Source of the DNA: Streptomyces violens
Lineage (GTDB): Bacteria > Actinomycetota > Actinomycetes > Streptomycetales > Streptomycetaceae
NCBI RefSeq assembly: GCF_000717745.1
Contig: NZ_JOBH01000001.1
Span: forward strand, 702,344-766,343
DNA length: 64,000 nucleotides
Direction of reading: 5' to 3'
Made by a program: the position numbers and the translations under genes. The notes under the pieces are model-generated. The model did no database searches, was not told the DNA's origin, and saw only the letters and a list, made by a program, of their open reading frames with translations. Below, piece after piece: positions 36,101 to 43,922 of the stretch (its first letter is position 1; each line of letters opens with the position of its first letter).

Positions 36101-38117
36101 GCTCGCGGTAGTCGTCGCCGTTCGGCCGCTCCGGCATCCGCAGGCCGAAGTCGTAGATCCACGCGGCGGACCGGTCCGCGCAGCGCAGCTCGTGCGGCCG
36201 CTCGTCGACGACCTCCACGCCCAGGCGGTTGAGCAGCGGCAGCACCTTCGAGAGCGAGACCGGCTCACCGGTGCGGTAGATCTTGAAGCGGCGCTCGCCG
36301 GGGCCCGCGCCGACCGGCTCGTACAGGCTGACCTCGAAGTCGCGGCCCTCTTCGGCGGTCCACAGCTTCTCCAGGTGCTGGAGGTCGGCGACCGCGGCGC
36401 GCGGGGAGTTGTCGGCCTTGTAGCCCTCGGGGAACGCCTGGGCGTACCGGCGCAGCAGCTCGGCCGCGCGCTCCTCGCCGCACTCGGCGTTCAGCGCCTC
36501 GGCGAAGCCGTCGGCCCAGGAGCGGGCGGCCTCCACCAGCCGCGCCTCGATGCGGTCGACATCGGCGTCGGTCAGGTCGGGCAGCGTGGCGCCCGGCTCG
36601 ACCCGGATGACGAAGTGCAGCCGGGAGAGGATCGACTCGGTGTTCCAGGCGGTGAAGTCGACGTTGGTGCCGCCCAGCTCCTCCTTGAGGATCTCGATCA
36701 GACGCAGCCGGACGCCGGTGGTGTAACGGTCCCGCGGGAGGTAGACCAGCGCGGAGTAGTAGCGCCCGTACTCGTCCTGGCGCAGGTACAGCCGCAGCCG
36801 GCGGCGCTCCTGGAGGTAGAGCACGCTGGTGGCGATGGCGCGGAGCTGGTCGACCGGGGTCTGGAACAGCTCGTCGCGCGGGTAGGTCTCCAGGATCTGG
36901 AGCAGGTCGCGGCCGTCGTGGCTGTTGGGCGAGAAGCCGGCGCCCTCCAGGACCTCGGTGACCTTGCGGCGGATGACCGGCACCCGGCGCACGGACTCGG
37001 TGTACGCGGCGGAGGAGAACAGGCCCAGGAAGCGCCGCTCACCCACGACGTTGCCCTGCGCGTCGAACTTCTTCACGCCGACGTAGTCGAGGTAGCTCGG
37101 CCGGTGCACGGTCGCGCGGCTGTTCGCCTTGGTGAGGATCAGCAGCTTGTGCTCGCGGGCCTTCTTGCGGGCGTCCTTCGGAAGCCGGTTGAAGGACGGG
37201 GAGACGGGGTGGCCCTCGTCGTCCTCGTGGTGCTTGGGGTCCGAGCGGAGGATGCCGAGGCCGGTGCCGGGCACGGCGGTGAGCACGTCCTCCTCGCCGT
37301 CGGCCTCGCTCGGCGCCGAGGTCAGCTCGTACTCGCGGTAGCCGAGGAAGGTGAAGTGGTCGTCGGACAGCCAGCGCAGCAGCTCGCGGGCCTCGTCCAC
37401 CTCACGGTCGCGCAGGTCGTCGGCGGTGGGCTCGGTGGGCAGCTCGTCCGCGATGCGCAGCGCGGCGTCGCGCATCTTCTCCCAGTCCTCGACGGCCTCG
37501 CGCACGTCGTTGAGGACCCGCAGCAGATCGGCGGTGATCTGCTTCAGGTCCGACCGGTCGGTCTCCCGGTCGATCTCCACATGGATCCAGGACTCGACCA
37601 GCGCGTCGTGCGGCAGCTCGGCGTCCTTGGCCTTGCCGGGGGTGCCGTGCGCCTCGTCCTCGGCGTCCAGGATCTCGATCAGCTTGCCGGTGACGTCACG
37701 CCGGACGACGACCTGCGGGTGGATCACGACGTGGATGCCGCGCCCCTGCCGCGACAGCTCATTCGTCACCGAGTCGACGAGGAAGGGCATGTCATCGGTC
37801 ACGACCTCGACGACCGAGTGGCTGCAGGTCCAGCCGTTCTCCTCGACGGTCGGCGTGTGGACTCTGACGTTCGCCGTGCCCTGCGGCCGGACGCCCGCCA
37901 GCCGGTAGTGCGAGAGTGCCGCGCCGAGGACGTCCTCCGGTTCGCGCCCGGTGAGGTCCTCCGGGGCGGTGTGCAGGTAGTAGCGCTGGAGGTATCCACT
38001 GAGGGTGTCCGGGTCGAGACCCGGTACCGGTGACTGCCCTCCCGCCGGTCCGCTCTCAGCGACCCTGGCGGCCTTCGTGAGCAGCTCGGTCTTGGCTTCG
38101 TCCAGCTTGGTCTGCAT
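33153..38117 (-). CDS. NAD-specific glutamate dehydrogenase, large (180 kDa) type
   Basis: This is a protein of 1654 residues that deaminates glutamate to 2-oxoglutarate and ammonia with NAD. The length matches the large class first described in Streptomyces clavuligerus (about 1650 residues). The long N-terminal part (residues 1 to about 700) is the regulatory region with ACT-like folds. The catalytic domain follows from about residue 780, with the segments [49 protein letters not shown] and [15 protein letters not shown], which are strongly conserved. The ATG at 38117 (MQTKLDEAK) was chosen for the purine-rich site aggagccagagg just before it. It is a single-gene unit with a very strong terminator. 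It is cytoplasmic. Confidence 0.96.
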   Translation of the reverse strand: [1654 protein letters not shown]

Positions 38118-38610
38118 GTCCTCTGGCTCCTGTCGCGCGCCGTTGCGTGACGTTGTGGAAATAAGCGGATACGGCACAACGCCGGACCGACGCGTAAGGG
38201 ACCCCCGGGACGGGCCCGGGAGCATCTCCGGTCGGAATCGACGCTATGCCGCGATGAGGGGCGACCGGGGCGGAATTGGCCAGATTTGGCATTCCTGGCA
38301 CCAGGTCGTAACAAGAATGATCAACGGCCGCCCGGGCACCGTGGTGTCCCGGGCGCGAAGCAGGGGCCTCGACGCCCCCGCGGGTTATCGCGCTGATCAC
38401 GCTGCCAGGCTATCGCTCCTGACGGGGGAGTCGTCATGGGCCTTGTGTGTACAAAACCACACCAGTTTCTTTGCCGGTATGGACAGAGACGTACCTCGTC
38501 CGATCACACTCGGGCGTCCGCAGCGGGCCGCAGGGGGTCTTGGCAACCGCTCGGAACCGGAGGACCTTGAGCGGGACGGAGTCGGCAGCGAGCCCGCGCG
38601 GAGGTACGCC
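38118..38610. other. Divergent intergenic region between glutamate dehydrogenase and DJ-1/PfpI genes
   Basis: This 493-base spacer must contain two promoters. It holds a strong hairpin at 38329-38355 (cgcccggg/cccgggcg with inner cacc/ggtg) and a GC palindrome near 38205-38222 in the dehydrogenase leader. I see no credible small protein: in-frame codons that precede the DJ-1 start lack conservation features. A short unannotated RNA cannot be excluded. Confidence 0.4.
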
Positions 38611-39177
38611 ATGGCAGCCAAGATCCTGATCGTGACCGGGGACGCGGCCGAGTCCCTGGAGGTCCTGTACCCCTACCAGCGCCTGCGCGAGGAGGGCTAC
38701 GACGTCCACATCGCCGCCCCGGCCCGCAAGACCCTCCGCTTCGTCGTCCACGACTTCGAACCCGGCTTCGACACCTACACCGAGAAGCCCGGCTACACCT
38801 GGCCGGCCGACCTGGCCTTCTCCGAAGTCGACCCCGGCGCTTACGCCGCTCTGGTGATCCCCGGCGGCCGGGCCCCCGAGTACCTGCGCAACGACGCCGA
38901 ACTGCGCAAGGTGATCAAGGCGTTCTTCGACGCCGACAAGCCGGTCGCCCAGATCTGCCACGGCCCCCTGCTGACCGCCGCGATCGGCCGCCTGAACGGC
39001 CGCCGGGTCACCTGCTATCCCGCCCTGGAGATGGACATGCAGGCAGCGGGCGCCGGCTTCCGCGACGCCGAGGTCGTCGTCGACGGCACCCTGGTCTCCT
39101 CCCGCGCCTGGCCGGACCACTCCGGCTGGATGCGCGAATTCCTGAAGGTACTGCGCGCGAAGGCGCCGGCGATGTGA
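38611..39177 (+). CDS. DJ-1/PfpI-family protein
   Basis: This is a protein of 188 residues of the DJ-1/ThiJ/PfpI superfamily. The nucleophile elbow is AQICHGPLL with Cys116 and His117, and the conserved turn VIPGGRAPEYL lies at residues 82-92. Family members are glyoxalases, deglycases or peptidases active in stress, and the exact reaction cannot be told from sequence. The ATG at 38611 follows ggagg with 6-base spacing. It is monocistronic and ends in a strong convergent terminator. Confidence 0.9.
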   Translation: MAAKILIVTGDAAESLEVLYPYQRLREEGYDVHIAAPARKTLRFVVHDFEPGFDTYTEKPGYTWPADLAFSEVDPGAYAALVIPGGRAPEYLRNDAELRKVIKAFFDADKPVAQICHGPLLTAAIGRLNGRRVTCYPALEMDMQAAGAGFRDAEVVVDGTLVSSRAWPDHSGWMREFLKVLRAKAPAM

Positions 39178-39181
39178 CGCC

Positions 39182-39225
39182 CGGCCGCCCTGCGGGGGCA
39201 CGTCCGGGCCCCCGCGGGGCGGCCG
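39182..39225. terminator. Convergent terminator hairpin
   Basis: Arms 39182-39199 and 39208-39225 pair over 17 of 18 positions (one T/G) around an 8-base loop, between the stops of the DJ-1 gene and the LuxR gene. Confidence 0.85.
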
Positions 39226-39228
39226 CCG

Positions 39229-41571
39229 TCAGGCGTCGGCGCTGCGGTCCGCGATCTCCGTACGGGAGCTGATGCCGAGCTTGCTGAGGATGTGCTCGAC
39301 ATGCGCGTCCGCCGTGCGCTTGGAGATCACCAGCCGTTCGGCGATCTCCCGGTTCGACAGCCCGTCGGCGACCAGCGCGGCCACCTCCCGCTCCCGGCGG
39401 GTCAGCACCTCACCGCCCGGCACGCCGCCGGCGGCCGCCCGCGGCGACGGCACCGCGGGCGTCTCCGCGTCGGCGAGGATCAGCTCCACGGCCCGGTCCA
39501 GGGGCAGCCGCATCCCCTGCTCGAAGAGGCGGTCGTACCGGCAGTCGCTGAGGGCCTGGCGGGCCGCGTCCGCCGCCCGGTCGTGGGCCGCCAGCCAGGC
39601 GCGGATGCCGAACATCGTGGCGCCCACGCTGCGCCACACGCCCTGCGCCACCCCCAGCACCCACGCGGCCCGCGCGTACCGCTCGTCCTCCGCGGCGTCC
39701 CAGGCCAGCACCTCGGCGCAGTACGCGACGCCGTACCGCTCGTGCAGCTCGCTCTTCAGCCGCAGCGCGGCCCGGGTCAGCCGCGCGCCCTCCGGCCGCT
39801 GCCCCTGCCGCCACAGCGCGAATCCCTGAACGGACAGCACGACGGACCGCAGCATCCGCTCCTCCGGGGCGTCGAGGTGGCCCAGCGCCACCTCGCAGAG
39901 CCGCCGGGCACCCTCGGTGTCACCGACGGTGACGCGCAGGAACGCCTCGTGATAGTGGACAATCACGGCACCGAGCCGGTCGTCCGCGGCGATCATCTCG
40001 GCCCGCACCGGAGCCAGCAGCCCGGCCGAGCGCTCGATCTCCCCGAGCATGCCGCGCGCCAGCCCCATGAAGCCGTCCGCCCAGCGCCGCACCGCCGCGT
40101 CCCCGAGCCGCTCCGCCAGCTCCCGGGCCTGCCCGCACTCCCGCAGAATGCCCTGCGGATCGCCCTGCCACAGACAGAGCATCCCGGACGCCAGCAGGCC
40201 GGCCGCCCGCTCCGGCCGCTCCTCGGGTACCAGCTCCAGCGCCTTGCCGATCCAGTGCCGTCCCTCCTTCTGCAGCCCCGCCGTCCGCCAGAACGGCCAG
40301 AGCCGCGCGGCCAGCTCCAGCCCCGCCACCGGGTCGCCGTCCGCCGTCAGCGCGTGCCCCAGGGCGGCCCGCAGATTGGCCTGCTCCCGCAGCAGCGCCT
40401 CGTACAGCGCGAGCTGCTCGTCCGTGAGGAAGCGCGCAAGGAACCGGTCGCCCAGCCGCCGGTAGTACGCGAAGTGCCGCTCCCGGAACTCCTTGGCCTC
40501 CCCGGCCTTCTCCAGCCACTCGGCACCGTACTCACGGATCGTGTCCAGCAGCCGGTACCGGCAGCCGTCCCGGGCCTCCTCGCCGTCCCCGTTCCCGTCC
40601 TCGGTGCGCAGCACCACCGACTTGTCGACCAGCCCGATGAGGTGCTCCACCACCTCCCCGGCCGGCAGGTCACCGCCCGCGCAGACGTCCTCGACCGCGG
40701 CCAGGTCGAAGGAGCCGGCGAAGACCGACAGCCGGCCCCACAGCAGCCGCTCCGCCGGCGTGCACAGCTCGTGGCTCCAGCCGATCGCGGTACGCAGCGT
40801 CTGGTGCCGGGGCAGCGCCACCGCCCGGCGGCCGCCCGTCAGTACCTCGAAACGGCCCTCAAGACGGGCCACGAGCTGCGTCAGAGGGATCGCGCGCAGC
40901 CGTACGGCCGCCAGCTCCACCGCCAGCGGAATGCCGTCCAGACGGCGGCACAGGGCCACCACGTCCGGGCGGTTGGCGGCGGTGACCGTGAAGCCGGGCA
41001 CCACGGCAGCGGCCCGCTGCGCGAAGAGCGCCACCGCCCCGCAGCCGTTCTCCGCCTCCGGCGTCTCCTCCACCGGGAGCGGCGGGATCTGCACCGTGTG
41101 CTCCCCCGGCACGTCCAGCGGCTCGCGGCTGGTCGTCAGGATCCGCACCCGCGGCGCCTCGCGCAGCAACAGATCGGCGAGCATGGCGCAGGCGTCGACC
41201 AGATGCTCACAGGTGTCCAGCACGAGCAGGGCCTGCCGGTCCTGGAGGTGCTCGACGAGGGCGTCCACCGTGCGGCGCCCGGCCTGCTCCGGCAGCCCGA
41301 GCACCGCGGCCATGGTCTGCGGCAGCAGCTCGGCGGAGCGCAGCGCGGACAGCTCCACGAGCCACACCCCGTCCGTGAACTCCGCCTTGAGGGCGGCGGC
41401 CGTGCGCAGCGCCACCCGGCTCTTGCCGACGCCGCCCGGCCCGAGGAGCGTGACCAGCCGCGCCTCCCCCAGCAACCGCCGCACCCGGGCCAGCTCCGCC
41501 GCCCGCCCGACGAACCCGGTCACCTCGACCGGCAGCGCGCCGCTCCGCCGCTGGCTGAAGTCGACCGTCAT
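39229..41571 (-). CDS. Large ATP-binding LuxR-family transcriptional regulator
   Basis: This is a protein of 780 residues. An N-terminal NB-ARC/STAND-type ATPase has Walker A GPGGVGKS (residues 44-51), the Walker B-like strand [10 protein letters not shown], and the sensor [10 protein letters not shown] long helical TPR-like region spans about residues 330-690. A C-terminal LuxR helix-turn-helix ([20 protein letters not shown], then [16 protein letters not shown]) binds DNA. Such proteins act as switch-like activators whose ligand is usually unknown. The ATG at 41571 follows gggggc; a GTG at 41592 with ggagcc upstream is an alternative. It shares the minus strand with the HAD gene, 159 bases apart, so it probably has its own promoter. 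Confidence 0.9.
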   Translation of the reverse strand: MTVDFSQRRSGALPVEVTGFVGRAAELARVRRLLGEARLVTLLGPGGVGKSRVALRTAAALKAEFTDGVWLVELSALRSAELLPQTMAAVLGLPEQAGRRTVDALVEHLQDRQALLVLDTCEHLVDACAMLADLLLREAPRVRILTTSREPLDVPGEHTVQIPPLPVEETPEAENGCGAVALFAQRAAAVVPGFTVTAANRPDVVALCRRLDGIPLAVELAAVRLRAIPLTQLVARLEGRFEVLTGGRRAVALPRHQTLRTAIGWSHELCTPAERLLWGRLSVFAGSFDLAAVEDVCAGGDLPAGEVVEHLIGLVDKSVVLRTEDGNGDGEEARDGCRYRLLDTIREYGAEWLEKAGEAKEFRERHFAYYRRLGDRFLARFLTDEQLALYEALLREQANLRAALGHALTADGDPVAGLELAARLWPFWRTAGLQKEGRHWIGKALELVPEERPERAAGLLASGMLCLWQGDPQGILRECGQARELAERLGDAAVRRWADGFMGLARGMLGEIERSAGLLAPVRAEMIAADDRLGAVIVHYHEAFLRVTVGDTEGARRLCEVALGHLDAPEERMLRSVVLSVQGFALWRQGQRPEGARLTRAALRLKSELHERYGVAYCAEVLAWDAAEDERYARAAWVLGVAQGVWRSVGATMFGIRAWLAAHDRAADAARQALSDCRYDRLFEQGMRLPLDRAVELILADAETPAVPSPRAAAGGVPGGEVLTRREREVAALVADGLSNREIAERLVISKRTADAHVEHILSKLGISSRTEIADRSADA

Positions 41572-41730
41572 GCCGCCCCCGATGTCGCTCACCGAGCCGG
41601 CTCCCGAGGCACCGGCTCCTGAAAGCACAGCGTACGCGCGCCGACGCACAACATGAGGGCGCTTCGGTAGCCCCCTGCCGGCCTTCGGATCACCAGCCGC
41701 GCCGCAGCCGTCCCCGGCACGCGCCGGCTC

Positions 41731-42399
41731 TCAGAGCTTCAGCCGCTCCGCCGTCTCGACGGCCTCCGCCAGGCTGTCGACGACCGGCACGCCGGCCTCC
41801 AGAAGGCTGGCGCGGCTGTGCGAACCGCCCGTGTACAGCACCGCGTGCGCCCCCGCGTCCCGGGCCGCCACCGCGTCGTCCACGGCGTCACCGATGACGA
41901 CCGTACGGCCAGGCTGAACGCGCGCATCCTCCAGCGCCGCGAGATGCCGCACCATGTGCGCGCTCTTGCTCCCGCCGGACGGCCCGGTCCGGCCGTCCAC
42001 CCGTATGAAGTGCGATTCGATGCCGAAGTCGCGCACCAGCGGCAGCAGCTCGTCGTGCCCGTACATGCTGAGGATCGACTGGCTGCGCCCGGCCGACCGC
42101 CAGCTGTGCAGCAGCATCTCTACGCCCTCGGCGAGCGCGCACGCCTCCCGCCGGATCACGTAGTGCCGGTGGAACGCCTCGTCCATGACCGTCCACTCGT
42201 CGTCCGTGGGCAGCCGCCCCATCAGCCGCTCGTAGAAGCGCGGGATCGGCACGCAGTACAGCTCCCGGTACCGCTCCAGGGTGATCGGGGGGAGGCCGAT
42301 CTCACCGAACGCGGCATTGGTCGCACCGATCACGGCGTCGATGTCGTGAAAGAGCGTGCCGTTCCAGTCCCAGACGATGTGCGTCGCGTGCTTCCCCAT
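41731..42399 (-). CDS. HAD-superfamily hydrolase (phosphoglycolate phosphatase-like)
   Basis: This is a protein of 222 residues. HAD motif I reads VWDWNGTLF: the nucleophile Asp is at residue 11 and the usual second Asp is Asn13, a variant seen in many actinobacterial members. Motif II is the Ser/Thr region SILSMYG, the Lys lies in GGSKSAHM, and motif III/IV is VVIGDAVDDAVAARDAG. It probably dephosphorylates a small phosphorylated metabolite. The substrate is not predictable. The start lacks a clear ribosome site but is fixed by the conserved N-terminus. Confidence 0.87.
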   Translation of the reverse strand: MGKHATHIVWDWNGTLFHDIDAVIGATNAAFGEIGLPPITLERYRELYCVPIPRFYERLMGRLPTDDEWTVMDEAFHRHYVIRREACALAEGVEMLLHSWRSAGRSQSILSMYGHDELLPLVRDFGIESHFIRVDGRTGPSGGSKSAHMVRHLAALEDARVQPGRTVVIGDAVDDAVAARDAGAHAVLYTGGSHSRASLLEAGVPVVDSLAEAVETAERLKL

Positions 42400-42508
42400 G
42401 CGAAGAAGGTACCCGCGGCCACTGACAATCTTGCCGCTTGACGGTGAAGCTGCAGGTCAGGGCCTCATGAGAGGACTTCCGGGGGCCTTACGGGGCGGCG
42501 GTCCGGCC

Positions 42509-43015
42509 TCAGCCGATCAGGTTCGGGATCTCCTGGACGCCGAACCACATCAGCTCGTGGTCCTCGGCCCCGTCCACCGTGAACTGCGCGTCGTCGTCCC
42601 CCTGGTCCGCCGCGCCCAGCGCCGCCGCCGCTGCCGTGACGTCCGCCTCCGCGTCACCGGAGTCGACGTGCACCGCCGCCGCCTTCTTCATCGGCACCGG
42701 CCCGGCCACCCGCACGACGCCCAGCCCCGACTTGTCCAGCCCCCGGTCGGGGTCCACGGACGCCTCGCCGTCGGCCACGTCGACGGCCACCACGACACGC
42801 TTCCGGGGGGCCTGCGGGTCGGTGGCCAGCAGCCGCAGCGACGCCTGCGCGGCACGGTTCAGCGCGGCGTACTCCAGCTCCTCGATGTCGTCGGAGACGT
42901 ACCACTCGCGCAGCGCGGGCGTGACGGCGAAGGCGTCCAGCGGGCCGGAACCCAGCTCGCCCGCCTTGTACGCCTCTGCGAGACCGGGGAGCGTCAGGGG
43001 GACGTAGACACGCAT
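42509..43015 (-). CDS. DUF6912-family protein
   Basis: This is a protein of 168 residues that begins MRVYVPLTLPGLAEAYKAGE, a conserved start in actinobacteria. It alternates strand and helix, has no membrane helix or signal, and is acidic. The segment RVVVAVDVAD and the C-terminal HELMWFGVQEIPNLI are conserved family features as I know them. The function is unknown. The ATG at 43015 is preferred over an in-frame upstream start because the N-terminal extension is Pro/Arg-rich and unlike the family. Confidence 0.75.
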   Translation of the reverse strand: MRVYVPLTLPGLAEAYKAGELGSGPLDAFAVTPALREWYVSDDIEELEYAALNRAAQASLRLLATDPQAPRKRVVVAVDVADGEASVDPDRGLDKSGLGVVRVAGPVPMKKAAAVHVDSGDAEADVTAAAAALGAADQGDDDAQFTVDGAEDHELMWFGVQEIPNLIG

Positions 43016-43320
43016 GGTGGCCGCCGCTTTCGTTCGGACTGCTGGGTACTGGCTCGGTTGGGGCGCAGGCAGCCAGCATACGGGCGGGGGTCCCCCATCG
43101 TGCTGCCGGTACGGGCCTCCCGGGCTGCCCGCCGGACACCCCTCTGGCCTGATCCTGCCCTTCCCGCACACCGCCCGTCACCCTGATGGGTGAATCTTCC
43201 GGAGCCCCCGGCCCGTTCCCCCACCGCCTTGCCGCGCGTCCGGCCACTCGGTAGAAGAGCTCCACCACAGGAGCTACTGCCCGGTATCCAATGGGTCCGG
43301 CAGAACGGGGGATCTCCACC
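43016..43320. other. Divergent intergenic region between DUF6912 and Rv3235-family genes
   Basis: This 305-base spacer should carry two promoters. A small inverted repeat agctcc/ggagct with a 6-base gap lies at 43258-43275, about 50 bases before the Rv3235-family start. I see no clear -35/-10 pair and no small gene. Confidence 0.35.
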
Positions 43321-43836
43321 ATGAGCACATCCACGCGTCCATCCACGCGCACGTCCAGGCCCATGACCACCCGCCGCGACAGCCGCCGCCCCGGCGGCCC
43401 GCGCACCGCACCGCGCCTCCCGCAGACCGCACTCTCACAGGCCGCACTCTCCCAGGCCGCCGCCCGCCGCCGCGCCGCCGCACGGCAGCCGCACCGCTGG
43501 TTCGCCGACCAGCTGGTGCTCACCCTGAGCGGTCGGCGCCCCGTGCACGCGCTGCTGGGCCACGCGCTGCCCGCCGCCTACGACCGCCTTGTGGAACTCG
43601 CCCCGCAGGCCCCGCTGCGCCCCACCGGGCGCCACCACCGCGGCCCCGACCCCGAGGTCCGCGACTGCGGCGTGTACTGCCCACGCAGCGGCGTCATCGA
43701 GGCATTCGCCCGGATCACCGCCGGGGACCGCGTACGGGCCCTCGCCTTCCGCCTCGAACGCGGCCGCGACGCCCGCTGGCGCTGCGCCGCCCTGGACATC
43801 GGCCCGTCGGTGTCGGTGTGGAGCCGGACGGTGTGA
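43321..43836 (+). CDS. Rv3235-family protein
   Basis: This is a small basic protein of 171 residues. The N-terminal 60 residues are Thr/Arg/Ala-rich and probably disordered. The conserved part starts at HRWFADQLVLTLSGRRPVHA and ends with AFRLERGRDARWRCAALDIG. This family sits next to secA in actinobacteria, as here (convergent). Its function is not known. The ATG at 43321 is the first after gggggat; ATG 43363 is an alternative. Confidence 0.8.
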   Translation: MSTSTRPSTRTSRPMTTRRDSRRPGGPRTAPRLPQTALSQAALSQAAARRRAAARQPHRWFADQLVLTLSGRRPVHALLGHALPAAYDRLVELAPQAPLRPTGRHHRGPDPEVRDCGVYCPRSGVIEAFARITAGDRVRALAFRLERGRDARWRCAALDIGPSVSVWSRTV

Positions 43837-43849
43837 AGCGGCATACGAA

Positions 43850-43888
43850 GGGCCGGGGGCGCAGCCTTCCGCTGCGGCACCCCGGCCC
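43850..43888. terminator. Convergent two-part terminator hairpin
   Basis: The outer stem gggccgggg/ccccggccc (9 bp) and the inner stem cgcagc/gctgcg (6 bp) enclose the loop cttcc, between the Rv3235-family gene and the end of secA. Confidence 0.85.
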
Positions 43889-43922
43889 GTCTCACCTCGC
43901 CGGCTTCACCGGCATCGGCATG

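Noticed and set aside
33144..38033. A plus-strand open frame of over 1600 codons across the glutamate dehydrogenase gene
   Set aside because: It mirrors the dehydrogenase, whose sequence is strongly conserved on the minus strand; the mirror product is Val/Arg/Gly-rich without a family.
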